From contig NC_081415.1 of NCBI RefSeq assembly GCF_030272615.1, forward strand, positions 107,824,406-107,888,405: 64,000 bases of DNA. Reading direction: 5' to 3'. Positions within the stretch are counted from its first letter, which is position 1; every line of letters begins with the position of its first letter. Positions 47,561 through 59,574 of this stretch are shown one piece after another. The notes beneath the pieces were generated by a model. That model did not search any database, was not told the origin of the DNA, and saw nothing but the letters and a program-made list of their open reading frames with translations. The position numbers were made by a program, and so were the translations under genes. The stretch is from Cryptomeria japonica (lineage: Eukaryota > Streptophyta > Pinopsida > Cupressales > Cupressaceae).

Positions 47561-48694
47561 GCCCTGAGAATGACTGAAATACTAGAAGCCAACAGGATAG
47601 TCGAAGAAAGAAAGAGAAATGCAGATGAAGCACTGTCAAAAGCTAAAAGAGCCAAAACGCTTGTTGAAGAAGCCCTAAGAGAGAATGATGCAATCATCAT
47701 TGAAAATGATGAATAAATTTGAATTCTTACTCAAGAAAATACAATTATTTATGAGCAAATGCATGGCAAAACAAAAGAAAATGAGAAGATGATGAAGGAG
47801 ATTGCACAACTCAAAAATGAGTTGAAAGCTGCAGATGAGAGAAATAAAAAGATGAGAAAATTTAATGAAATCTCTAAGAAGATAGATGAACAATTAGAAG
47901 GTTAGAGGAGAACAAAGGAGACAACCAATCTTGGTTACTCTAGTACAGGTCCAATGGAAACTGGAGAATCATCTAATCCTAAGAGGATGAATGATGATAA
48001 AAGGGACAAATCAGGAATGAAAGGTATGAAGTTTTCTAAATCCTCTTGCAACTATTGTGGTGAACCAGGTCATAAGTCAGATGTCTATAGAAATCGACCG
48101 GTCAATCACAAGATGCCATTCACCTTTGATGGTTATTGCTATAACTGTCACAAGTATGGATACACTGCTTATGAGTGTAGACCTCGATCAAGTAGTATGT
48201 CTAGTAGAAGAAGCTTTAATGGATATTGCTTTACATGTAATAAATATGGACACAAAGTTGAAGAATGCATGTTCAAGAAAAATGCATCAAGATCTCCATC
48301 CAAACTGGTTAGCCCTAACAAAAAGAGTAATCAACTCAATGCCACATGTTCTACTTGTGGCAACTTTGGTCATATTGCAGCGAATTGTAGGATGAGAATG
48401 GGTCAGAGAAACAATGTAGGACCATGGAAGACAACTGGTATGACATGTTTCAACTACCATAAGATTGGTCATTTGGCGAGAGAGTGTAGTAACTGATCCT
48501 ACAACCGATCTCAAGATAGAAACCAGTTTAGCAAGAAGAAAGGGACAAATGATTTGAAAGGAAAGAAGATAGTTGAAGAGGTGAAGAATAAAATGAAAAG
48601 GATGTGGACTAAAAAGGAAGAAAGCAAAGAAGAAGAGAAGCAGTCTAAAACTAAGTCATCATCCACTGGTGATGACAGTTCCTCTTCAAACTAA
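47561..48694 (+). pseudogene. E gag, C-terminal part with five zinc knuckles
   Basis: Continues the coiled coil (ILEANRIVEERKRNADEALS, KMMKEIAQLKNELKAADERN) with stops at about 47714-47722 and 47904. The open frame 47954-48496 has five C-x2-C-x4-H-x4-C units at residues 32-45, 62-75, 92-105, 132-145 and 165-178. Units 3 and 4 are intact. Unit 1 has Tyr for the last Cys, unit 2 Tyr for His, unit 5 Tyr for the second Cys. After the TGA at 48494 the frame continues as a basic, then Ser-rich tail to the TAA at 48692. Zinc knuckles bind element RNA; five in one gag is unusual. Confidence 0.85.
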
Positions 48695-49163
48695 GCAAAC
48701 CGATGATCAGGCGGAGCACTTATTGAAAAATATTGGTTGATTTCATGTAACCAATGTGAGGTAATTCTTATTTGCATTACCTAGATGCACAAAAGTTGAC
48801 ATATTGTTTGTAATTCTTCATCGATGAATTGTTAAGAGTATAGGTGTTAAAGGTTGTATTGTTACTGGTAGGTAAGTAACACTGGTAAATTATAAAATGT
48901 TACCGTTTGAGGTTGTACAACTTAACCATTGTAAAAACATATCGAACAACTTAAATAATAAATAAGAAAATGAAAGCTCATTTTGTTTACCTTGCTTTCA
49001 TTTGTGCATTCGAGAGCTCCTAGTGTGATCAAAGACTTTCTAAATATGTTCAATGCATTACGTGCAAAGTTAGTTTGGAGATCACGCGGTGAAGCTTTGG
49101 TGATCAAAAGCTCTAGCAGAAATAGTAGAGGAAATGAATCTATGAATTTTGTTATAATTCATC
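48695..49163. other. Spacer between the two E coding regions
   Basis: No domain in any frame. The last part (about 48960-49163) precedes the ATG of the next ORF and may be its leader. Confidence 0.4.
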
Positions 49164-49750
49164 ATGGTAGCTTCCGTGTCGACTCCTATGTTGGTTGAGG
49201 TAGTTAAGGAACCACAACCCGAGTTCAAGTTGCATCTTATGAATGTCAGAGAAGTCGATAAAACCAGTGCCCTATCATATGTGCCCTCTGGTGTGTTACT
49301 GATTGAAGTTGTTCATTCCTTCATCCACTGCAAGCTTGAAGATCTTGGAGACAAAGTAATTCAAGATGAATTCAAAGGGTTTTGCAATAATGGTCTATTG
49401 AAGGCAAAACATATGCATCTAAAGACCAGGGGTTTGTCATATGTTGTTGATATTCCAAACCAATTCCATGTCAATTGGATCAGGTATATGCTAAGTAGAG
49501 TACATTAATAGTTTCTATGGTTGGAAGATGAAGCTCCAATCAAAATCACAAAGGATTTCATCCAAAGAGTAACAGGGTTCAGTGAAACAGGCGAAGCACT
49601 AACCCTAAGGACAATATCATCCCATGAGGTCACTCGATTGACTCAATCCTGATATGAAAAGAGATAAATGACTGTCACTCACATTGAGGATGCAGAAGTA
49701 AGGTTTGCATCTGTTGTGATAGCTTATAGAGTGTACCAATCAAGCCACAT
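49164..49750 (+). pseudogene. Second ORF of element E, unrecognised
   Basis: Open for 114 codons (49164-49508): STPMLVEVVKEPQPEFKLHL, ALSYVPSGVLLIEVVHSFIH, LLKAKHMHLKTRGLSYVVDI. Tandem stops follow at 49506-49511; the same frame then continues protein-like: FLWLEDEAPIKITKDFIQRV, GFSETGEALTLRTISSHEV, MTVTHIEDAEVRFASVVIAY, to about 49750. The pattern of a start, a W-L/E-D turn, I-T-K-D-x-I-x-x-V-T-G and an R-F-A-x-x-V-I-A-Y helix suggests a globular, mostly helical domain, possibly a capsid-like or N-terminal gag domain. I cannot name a family with confidence. Confidence 0.5.
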
Positions 49751-49770
49751 GAATACTGTCTTGCATCAAT

Positions 49771-52636
49771 GAACCACATATGCATATATATATGAACACA
49801 GTAGACACACCGGTGAAGGGGAATCGCGGTGTTCCCTGTCTCATCGAAATGAATGAAGGAAAATCATCTCCTCGCACCCCATACACTTACAAACATGATA
49901 ACATGTATATAACTCATTGCACACATAAAATAAATGTGTTAGTCCATGTCAGTAATCAAATATTGCATGAACAACATACACTGAAACTCAAATTAAAGTA
50001 TAACGCATCATACTATAATGTCTGAAAAAAATAGCACAATATAATGTATCCACTAATATCCAATGAAAAAGTCAACTGAAGTCAAAACATGAATCTAAAA
50101 AGTCCGATCGAGAGAGAGGTACTACAACATGCAAAAATTTAAATTTGAGATTCTCTTCTAGAAACTTCTCATTTCCTCCTACAATGTGTGCTAAATTACA
50201 TATTGAGAGAATAAGTAATTTCTAAATTAATTTCATGCAAAAATAATCAACTTTTCGAATTGAGGAAAAACTTTGTCTAACATTAACTCATATTGTTGAA
50301 ATACCTAAAAGGGTTACTATGAATCTAAACACATTTACTTGTTAGGTAAATTCCTTTAACCTTTGATACTTGTACTAATTGAAATATACAAAAGATAGTT
50401 TTGAAATCCCATAATTAAAGAACTTAAATATTTGAAATGTATTGAATGTCTTGAGGGAACCCATTTACTATTAGGATTTAATTATTTGATGAAAAGATCC
50501 AAAACTATGGAATAAGTGTATCATTGGTGCAATAACATTTTCCTTTGCTTTGTTTTTCCTTAGTCAAACTAATTTGATTAATAAGAAGGTTTAACTATTA
50601 TATCTACAACCTAAGAAGAATTAATTCAAGATGATAGATCTCTTAATGCTCGATTATCTATTGAAATTCTCAAGTGGTAATTGACCCTATTGCCTTATGC
50701 AATATTTATCTTTTCAAAACCCAAGTGACTCTATTCCCATCATTGAGGAGATACTAACTCTTTAGAATTTTAAAAGAGTTCAAATTTGCAACTTAATTCT
50801 CCATAATAAAACTCCAATAAGGTATCCATTAATATAGGTTAGAATCTTTTTGCTTAAATTTTCCTTTAATATTTTAATAATCTAAATCCTAAAAATTAGA
50901 GATGATATTTTAAACATATCTCCATTAATTTTAGTAAGGCTAGATTATAAATAGGTCTCATTGATCCCTTTTAAATAGATATCAATAAATAAAACCATTT
51001 TTCATTAAATAGCCCTCAATAAATAAATCCATCACTAAATTTGATTAATTTTCAATTATTAAAATTTATAATTAAAAGCTAATCCTAAATGATTTATTTA
51101 ATCGCCAAGTGCGTAATTAAATTTCAAAGAACTATAAGCTTATTAATTTTAATCATTCAAAATAACTGTCAATATTCTAAAACTTTTTTAATTTTAAATT
51201 AAAATAAAAAAATAAAATAAAAATAAATTTGAACTACTTATTTTAATGATACAAATAAATTTCAATTACCTAAACAACTTAGAATATATAATTTTTCAAT
51301 TATTTGAATAACTCATAAAATTTAATTACAAACTCAAAAGCATAATTCAATTTTAATAAAACAATTCCTAACTCAAAATATATATATGTGTTTTTTTTAA
51401 GTAATTGGTAATAAACTCAAAATCTTTTAATAATATAATAATTATATTTATGTAATCTTAAATAAATAAACTAAAATTAAAAAAAAAAAAACTCAATATT
51501 CAAATCTGTATATGCATATTTTGAAAGAAATCAATTAACTTATTTATTTCCTACACATAATAAAAAAGAAGATTTTCTTTTCTTTTCTTTTTATGGATAG
51601 AAAAACAATTTATTACATCTATTTGATTAAATCAATCAACAAAAAATGAAAAAGATTTCCTTGCAAAAATCTGAAATGGATAAAAGAGATTTCTTTTTAA
51701 AAAAATAAATTAAAATATAAACTTTCTTATGTGCAAAATTTTGAAAGAGGTGAGAAGAAGATTTTCTTTGAAAAGAAAAAGCAAGCAATGAATATGTAAG
51801 AGGGGAACCTGGATTTGAATGAAGAACCTTGTTGACTTCCTTCAATTCCTCCTTGAATCTTGGTAATGATCTTCTCCAAAATCCTACAACACATCTACAA
51901 AATTTCTCCTACAACTAACATGGTATTGAAAATAAATTCATAAGAATTTCAAGACTACTTTATCATCAAAAAAGATATTGAACTCCCCTTTTTCAAAAAT
52001 TTAGAACTTAATATATAGAAAAGAGAGTCATTTTCCCACTGCAAAAGAAATTAATTGATTTCCATATTCTTTTCCCAAAATAATTTCATGCAAAATGATT
52101 AATTGTCATAGTGGGGGTTACATGCAAAAATTGAATTTGAAATTCTCTTCCAGAACCTTCTCATTTCCTCCTACAACATGTGCTAAATAGCATATTGAGA
52201 AAATAAATAATTTCTAGATTTATTTCATGCAAAAATGATTGTTGTCATAGTGGGGGTTACATTTGACCATGCATTCAAAATTCAAATTTGAATTCTCCTC
52301 CATTTTATCAAAATGTAGTTTGTAACTCCTTTGTCATAAAGATGCCATGAATAGAATTATTGTTGTCATAGAATAATTTTGTAACTCACATGTCATATAT
52401 TTGCTAAATATAATATTTATTTCTTAATATTTTAAATCTAAAATTTCTTTTCTAGAATCTTCTTATTTCTCCTACAGCATGTGCTCAATTAGGATATTGA
52501 GAAAATAAGCAAATTTCAAATAAATTATGACCTCATGTGTGTCACCACTTAAATTCCTTTTTATTTAAAAACTTCAACCTCATTTCAATTTATCTTTTCT
52601 TTCTAACAAACCTATAAAATTAATATTATAATAGTA

Positions 52637-52681
<45 letters not shown>

Positions 52682-52761
52682 TAATAATAATAATAATAAT
52701 AATAATCATAATAATAATAAAATAATAATAATAATAATAATAATAATCATAATAATAATAA

Positions 52762-52796
<35 letters not shown>

Positions 52797-52805
52797 GTCA
52801 TATCG
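49771..52805 (-). repeat. LTR-like repeat in inverted orientation, copy 3 with internal block
   Basis: Composed of A (49771-50250), B (50250-52130) and C (52240-52805). B matches regions 5820-6797 and 10436-11440 in reverse. A and C recur side by side without B at 52928-53829. B is itself bounded by about 110-bp direct repeats (50133-50250 and 52133-52240, both containing ctcatttcctcctacaa). No gene: the 81-codon frame at 49780 recurs at 52869 only because the DNA is repeated. Confidence 0.75.
52630..52797 (+). repeat. (AAT)n microsatellite
   Basis: taa/aat trinucleotides for about 165 bp with periodic tcat and aaat interruptions that make a higher-order repeat of about 57 bp. The sister copy has a short version at 53784-53808. 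Confidence 0.95.
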
Positions 52806-52859
52806 AGGTCCAAAAAGAGGGTTATGACACATCGGGTCAATAAGGTACACTCAGACCTA

Positions 52860-53829
52860 TGAAACCAGGTGGAATCGATACCTTGTACCTACACGATACT
52901 TGTACCTGCAATTTCTTGCATCAACGAACCACATATGCATATATATATGAACACAGTAGACACACCGGTGAAAGAGAATCGTGGTGTTCCCTGTCTCATC
53001 AAAGTGAATGAAGGAAAATCATCTCCTCGCACCCCATACATTTACAAACATGATAACATGTATATAACACATCGCACACATAAAATAAATGTGTTAGTCC
53101 ATGTCAGTAATCAAATATTGCATGAACAACATACACTGAAACTCAAATTAAAATATAACACATCATATTATAATGTCTAAATAAAATAGCAAAATATAAT
53201 GTATCCACTAATATCCAATGAAAAAGTCAATTGAAGTCAAAACATGAATCTAAAAAATCCGATCGAGAGAGAGGTACTACAACATGCAAAAATTTAAATT
53301 TGAGATTATCTTCTAGAAACTTCTCATTTCCTCCTACAACGTGTGCTAAATTACATATTGAGAGAATAAGCAATTTCTAAATTAATTTCATGCAAAAATG
53401 ATTGTTGTTATATGGGGGTTTCATTTGACCATGCATTCAAAATTTGAATTTGAATTTTCCTCCATTTTATCAAGAATGGGTTTCGTAACTCCTTTGTCAT
53501 AAGAAAAAACCATGAATAGAATTATTCTTGTGATAGAATAATTTTATAACTCCCATGTTATATATTTGCTAAATATAATATTTATTCTTTAATATTTGAA
53601 TTTGAAATTTTCTTTTCTAGAATCTTCGTATTTCTCCTACACCATGTGTTCAATTAGAATATTGAGGAAATAAATAATTTCCAAGTAAATTATGACCTCA
53701 TGAGTGTGTCACCACTATTTAATTCTTCTTTTTAAACGAATTCCATCCTTATTCAATTTTCATCTCCAACTAACATTGTTCAAATAATAATAATAATAAT
53801 AATAATAGCAAGTCATATCAAAGTTCAAA
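52860..53829 (-). repeat. LTR-like repeat, copy 4 (A-C without B)
   Basis: 52928-53390 matches 49771-50237 and 53390-53829 matches 52225-52820. Both copies end in (AAT)n, then aagtcatatc and a gggttatgaca edge, so on the minus strand the unit starts TGTCATAACCC, a plausible LTR start. Confidence 0.75.
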
Positions 53830-54125
53830 AAAGGGTTATGACAGAACTAGAGAGGAGAGATATAAAGGTGAGGTCTATAGCCTAGAGAGAGAGCGGTAAG
53901 AGACCTAGGGGAGAGATGGACATGAGAGATAAACATGAGAGAGATAGATGGAGAGAAAGGGGTGGGTAATAAGATAGAGATGGAGAGGTAGAAGTGAATA
54001 TGGAGAGAGGGAATGGGTAGGATACTTAGGGATGTGGAGAGAGAGAGTGGGAGGGGGAGGTAGTGATTGAGAGAATGGAGAGTGGAGAGAAAAATAAGAG
54101 AGGAAGAGAAGAGAGAGAGGGAGGG
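53830..54125 (+). repeat. Purine-rich block related to 37976-38720
   Basis: gagagagatagatggagagaaa-type sequence with gacctaggggagagatg, the same vocabulary as the 38-kb block. It starts immediately after the gggttatgaca edge of copy 4. Confidence 0.75.
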
Positions 54126-54480
54126 AGGTAGAAAATTTATGTTGAGTTTGAAAATTATTATATATATATATATATATATAATAAAACTTAAATTAATAAT
54201 CTAAATTGATTTAAGATTTTAGTAAACTTTTTAATAAAATATAAAAAAAAGTTTAATAGTTTGACTTAAAATTTAAAAATTATTTCAATAAAAAAATTAA
54301 TTTATAATTAAATGTTTAATATTTAATTAAGTAATTAATTAAAATATTAGAGTTTATGCATATACCAAATTCTACATATTGTTGTCTCTAGTTAAATGAT
54401 AAGACTTCACATTCATAAAAAGAAAAAAAAATGTTTAAGCATGACTAGAAAATGCAGAACCTTGTTTGAAAGTAGAAAAA
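54126..54480. other. AT-rich DNA with (TA)n
   Basis: (TA)n at about 54160-54181, then A/T-rich sequence without coding potential. Confidence 0.6.
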
Positions 54481-55600
54481 TGACTTAATTGATAAAGATG
54501 GTTATCAACCATTAACACTTTTTCACAGTAACACAGTAACCTTTCATACTGACCAAAGTTAATAAATGCAATCAATAAAAGTTTAATCAACAGGTAAATC
54601 AGAGGAGTTAGCAAATATAATATAATAAAATACCTATAAAGCTTTAATCAGTATATAGGATCTCGAGTTTTGTACCTACCTCTATACAGCCTCTGCAGCA
54701 GTACAATTGGACTATAAAAACTTGAACTTTCTTCTTCTGAGATCCAAAATCCTACTTATAGACTTCACTATAGAAACTCTGGACACCAGATTATTATCAA
54801 AGAAATTCAAGAAAGATTGAAACAGAGTAAGGATGAAGAGAAGTTGCGTACTGTCCATTGTCCTGTAAAGAGTGCATTCTGAATTATTTGTGTAATATTG
54901 CAAATTGAGCTACTGTCCACTGTCTGCCTTGTCTCCTGTATAAATTGCCCTGCCAGACTCTTTGTCCACCAACTGCAATACACAACAAATCCCAGCATAC
55001 ATGAAACATTGAAATCTATCCTTTCATGACAGTCAAAAGGAATCCAGATCACAATCAATTCTATTAATATTAATTAAACCTCAACCAGTAGAGGTGAAAA
55101 TCAAATTATTTCAGGCTCAGACACCCTCCAATCTAATCCGAATCCCAAATCCTATCTGTGAATATTCCTCTCGAACAAATGAAAATAGTTTTAAACAAAA
55201 CATTCAAAATACTAAACCGTACATGCAAAAGCAATCTGAGGCCCAAAAAAATCATCACAAACAACCGGAATTCTCATCAATAAAGACAAACCAAAAGAAG
55301 TAGTTGAGAATAGAGAAATCTTAACAGAACAAACCTTATCTCACATAACTCCACGTACTAAAACAATTTCTACCACAAGAAGATAAATCTTAAAATGAGA
55401 AACCAAAGGAATTGATTAAAAACACATATCTAAACAGTGAAAATCTTCTCACCAAAACCCTTAAACATAACTTAAATCCATTGAACATAATTTAAATCCC
55501 AAATCAATTTGATATAAAATTACAAAGAAAAGGCAACACCTTAACAGACCTCAAAACAAACAACAGAACATACCTACCTTGCATACATTCTTTCTAATCT
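54480..55600. repeat. Tandemly duplicated segment, left copy
   Basis: Similar in order to 56148-57700: aattgataaagatggttatc / aattgatgaagatgtttatc; gcaatacaca; gaccctccaatctaa-type phrase; aatcaatttgatataaaatt; agaaaaggcaacacctt. The minus strand near 54715-54755 resembles the exon-like stretch at 56560-56600. No intact gene. Confidence 0.55.
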
Positions 55601-56147
55601 ATTCCAAATCTTAAGACAACATCTACAACAAGTCTAGATGTTTATCATGAACCACACAAATCCTAACCATTTTAAGACAACAGACTGCTCTAACACTGGA
55701 AAAACCCCACCGAAACTCTGCAAAATCATCAGTTTGATCATTGGGAAAATGTCATTTATAAATAGAATTTAGTTTGTGGCATTACAGCTCAAGTCTGGTT
55801 TTACAGATCTTTTGTTTTCATTGAAAATTCGGGACCAACTAGTCCCGTACGTAGTGAAGAGAAATCTTTCTGAAACTTTGTGAGGTGTCTCGGAAGAAAA
55901 TGACTAAATCAATGAAAATAGTGACAGAGATGGTGGAAGAGATCATGAAATTGTACAGATCTATCCTTGAAGGCCTAGTTTTGTGGAATTTGAAGCTGCC
56001 ATTGCTTTTGGCAAAGGACAGTATAAAATAGAAATGATTATGAAGCACCAGAAACCCCCAAAATAGTTGCAGTGTTGCAGTAATTCGTATGAAGAAACAT
56101 GAAATATATATTGTAAGCATCTAGCAAGTCAACTACTGATGGCTTAA
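55600..56147. other. Segment between duplicated copies; weak coding signal
   Basis: The plus-strand frame at about 55900-55995 (MTKSMKIVTEMVEEIMKLYR) looks helical but is short and soon stops. I see no family resemblance. It may be an exon fragment or chance. Confidence 0.25.
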
Positions 56148-57750
56148 TTGATGAAGATGTTTATCTCACATAAAATCAGTCACTAACAATTTTTAAGATT
56201 TCAAAAATATGAAAATAGATAGACCATTGATATGTTTGTAATGGTAACAGTAACCTTTTTCTCATATTAACGTAAGTAAATAAATGAAACCGATAAAAGT
56301 ACAATAAACTTAGCTAAATCAAATGAGGTAGCAAATATAATAAAAGATCTATAATAAGGAAAATCATTGTATATAATCTACAATAAACTTAGGTAAATGA
56401 GTGTATATAATCTTGTACCTGTCTTTATACTGCACTTAATATGTTGTTTAGTCTCTGGTTTAAGGTTAGTCGTCTGTATGCACCCTCTGTGACAATATAG
56501 TTGGATTGTTGCATATATGACCAACCCTAGTTGTCAAGTAATCCTGTAGCCTCTTGTTCCATAGAAACTTGAAATTTCTTCCCCTGAGATCTGGCAGGCC
56601 CTGTTCCTTTTCCTTTGAATGCCTAAAAAGCAGAGAATAAGTTTACGGATCATATAATGATCAGAGAACTGCCCTTTTTATTTAATCTTGGAGAGTCATC
56701 TTTGAGCCATGTTTCCTGCATCCTTGTCTGGCAATGGCCTGAACAGATCTACAATTCGACAGTCACTTGAACGCTGCGATCGCCATGTCTTTCAGAACAG
56801 TATCTACCCTGCCTCCTGCATTAATTGCAGCCCAAAACAGAGCTATTGCAATACACAGAAGTTCAGAACAAACCCCACCATACATATTGTCTACTCCTGT
56901 TGTCTACTCCATAGATATTTCTTAGAACAAGGATGTTGCATATGCATGCGCCTGCAGTCGAATATTCCTTGCAACAAGGACATTCATAAAAAGAAAGAGG
57001 GAATGTGGTCCATGAAAAATTGGATGCATTCATGCGAGGGTTTATCTGCTGTAATGAGATTTGAATTGACAAACATCATCAACCACACTCTACGGCAGGA
57101 GCTTCTGAATGGTTGGCCTTCAAACAAAATCCAAAACTCAGAAGTAAAACTAAACCATCAATACTTGGGATAGTAATAACACGGGGAGGAAATTCACTGC
57201 AAACAGAGCAAAACAGAAGAGAAAGTCACCGAAAGCAAGACAAATCTCATCTCTTAAAACCCATATTATATGCAGGCCATCTAGGGCTTGAAGCATTCAC
57301 CAAAATCAAATTCTATAAGAACCTAATTCTAATCTTTAAGGCTGAAAAAAATTAAACAAAAATTGAAGGTATAAATAAGATTCCAGATCAGAGTCATAAT
57401 AAATCGAAGTATATCATGGATCACATATCATCTCTAAACAGACATCCTCCAATCTAAACAGTACAAGATAATACACGCTTAGCAGGACCAAAAATCCAGT
57501 CATAAATAACCATTTCAAGAATCAAGACCGACCAAAGAGAATAAATGAAAATGGTCTTAAACAAAATAATTTCCATAGCCATGAAACCCTGAACCATCTA
57601 CGACATAGCTTAAAATCCCAATTCAATTTGATAAAAATATCACCAAGAAAAGGTATCCCCTTAACATAACTCAAAATTCAAAGAAAATAATATACTTAGG
57701 ATTATAATCCTACAAAATAAAAGCAGAAATGAAAGCCAAAAAAAGTTACC
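56148..57750. repeat. Tandemly duplicated segment, right copy
   Basis: Partner of 54480-55600, less A-rich in the middle. The 154-codon plus frame at 56709-57173 has no recognisable domain, many Cys and Asn, and no counterpart in the left copy, so I do not call it a gene. Confidence 0.5.
56527..56622 (-). pseudogene. Possible terminal exon, 31 codons
   Basis: On the minus strand a pyrimidine-rich acceptor (TTCTCTGCTTTTTAG) precedes an open 31-codon stretch starting AFKGKGTG and ending GLLDN then TAG. Composition is balanced compared with its surroundings. The degenerate left copy (54715-54755) keeps only part of it. This could be the last exon of a host gene or gene fragment; I do not recognise it. 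Confidence 0.25.
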
Positions 57751-58794
57751 TATAAATGCTTGGCCTTTCTAAAATGGTGCCAATTTACAGAGAATTGCGA
57801 ACAGACTCAGAACAGCAGAAATAGAATGGAAGCTATGAAGTTGATTCAAACATTCAAATACTCGAATGTAGATTCAAATGGACAAATACTCGGATGAACA
57901 AATTGATTCAAATATTCAAATATTCAAATATAGACGTTGGAATAAAGGAGCCGTTAAATTCTATTGGTTGGAATGTTGAGAATTAGGTTATTTTGGCAAG
58001 GGCTCTTCTTCCGATTTTCAATGTTGGAATGTTGATGTGGCAACGGATTTCCAAGCCTTTCGGTGCCTAGGTTTGTCCGTAGGCTATTTTTGAATTCATT
58101 TTAATAACTTAGTTTTATTGATTACAAAATCTTATAAAACAAAAAAGAGAGGTGATAGACACACACTCATAAAATTAATTAGATCACGATTAAAACAAAC
58201 ATAAAAGATTATTAAAAGGGTCAAGCAAAATAATATTGAAGCAAATAAAACAAAATCAAAATCATGTAGAAGAGGCTCTTACTTTTAGTACATGATTCAA
58301 CTAGAACAATTAGAACGAGTTAAAGTTGCATCTCTTTGTAATTTTTTGGGTTTTAATAAGCAATAGGAAGTTGTTAGTATTATTAGTATTATTGAAGTAT
58401 TCAAGGGATGAAAAGAGTATTAGATCCCATGTATATATCTATGAATCACATAATTATCTTAGAAATCAATAGTTGATATAGAAGTTTTTGGATATACATT
58501 TACAAATTTCATTCTTAAAAGATATGGACAATGGTTGTAGATTTGAAACTCAGTTTGTCCACTTTATAAGTTAGGGGCAATGTTTATAGCCTAAAGTTTA
58601 TAAAGGGTTCATCCTATGGTTAGAGTCCCTCATAGTTAGTTATTAAGCTTCCCATTCCTTTGGTTAATAATGGAAAACATAGTTGATTTGAAGATTTGTA
58701 ATGTTACTCTCAAAATTGAGTGGCACTCTCATTTCTTTTTTGGGTAGTAGAGACTTAGCTTATTCTTAGGGGTGATCGTACGGATCTATGTCGC
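57751..58794. other. AT-rich non-coding DNA
   Basis: Includes a decayed attcaaa-type repeat at about 57845-57940. No ORF, RNA gene or known repeat is visible. Confidence 0.5.
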
Positions 58795-59032
58795 ACTTTA
58801 GGCTAACAATGCCTATTCCGGTCCTGACCGGAAGGGTTGAAACACTTCTGGTCGGACCGATTTGGCAGCCATGCAGCGCTCGCGTGGCAAGGGATTTCCG
58901 ACCGGAAACCCCTTGCCCTATATGAAACCCGAAATCCGCCCAAGTCCCTCATTTTGCATTGAGCGACTTGGAGTTGTGCAGGAGGGCGAAAAGATTTCCA
59001 GAGATCCAGCCGGAAGGGTTTTGATGGTAAGT
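58795..59032 (+). other. GC-rich exon-like island with splice donor
   Basis: A sharp rise in G/C and CpG in AT-rich surroundings. From the ATG at 58871, 52 codons are open (MQRSRGKGFPTG, ERLGVVQEGEKI) to a consensus donor GTAAGT at 59027-59032. Upstream, 58818-58858 forms an imperfect hairpin (ggtcctgaccggaag / cttctggtcggacc). ccggaagggtt occurs twice (58828 and 59010). It could be the first exon of a gene or DNA transposon; no acceptor or partner exon is certain. Confidence 0.4.
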
Positions 59033-59574
59033 ACCTTTTTTAGAAAAAAAAATTTAATGTATTTCTTGTATCATATTAATTTATGTTTTTTTTTTAAATA
59101 GTTTTTAATAGAAAATTAATTTTTTGATAGCAAATTAGTTTTTTTTTAAGTTTTAAAAAATATATATATATATATTTTGTATATATTGTATCATATTAGT
59201 TTAGAATATTAGAAAATAAATACATACATTTACATAAATACACACATACATACAAATACATACACAAACATACACATACATACATACATACATACATACA
59301 TACATACATACATACATACACAGATACAAACCTACCTACATACATATATACATATACATACATATAAAATAATTATATATACACCTTAGCACATACACAT
59401 ACACATACATAAAAATACATACACATACATACATAGGTCTACATACATAGATACACACACATACATGTACATACCTACATGTACATACACATACATACAT
59501 AAATACACATAAAATAATTTTATACACCTTAGGACATACATACACCTTAGAACATGCATACACCTTAGGACATG
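59033..59574 (+). repeat. (TACA)n / (CATA)n microsatellite region
   Basis: After a T-rich stretch with (TA)n near 59160, tacatacata repeats dominate 59220-59520. Minus-strand Cys/Val/Tyr-rich frames here are artefacts. Confidence 0.9.

Larger units (their letters stand above)
41802..49760 (+). mobile_element. LTR element E: coiled-coil, multi-knuckle gag, no pol seen
   Basis: LTR 41802-42874, initiator-Met-type PBS, then a gag-like gene (interrupted by element D at 43188-47556) ending at 48694, a non-coding spacer, and a second ORF region about 48950-49750. No protease, integrase or RT motif is seen before the sequence passes into an unrelated repeat at about 49771. Either the pol part was deleted or the element is non-autonomous. 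No 3' LTR is recognised. Confidence 0.7.

Noticed and set aside
49780-50025. 81-codon frame repeated as a 103-codon frame at 52869-53180
   Set aside because: Conserved only because the DNA is a duplicated LTR-like repeat; neighbouring non-coding sequence is equally similar.
52626-52850. Leu/Tyr/Ile-rich minus-strand frame that looks like a membrane segment
   Set aside because: Translation of an (AAT)n microsatellite.
56709-57173. 154-codon plus-strand frame, Cys/Asn-rich
   Set aside because: No recognisable domain, no counterpart in the duplicated left copy, no splice or promoter context.
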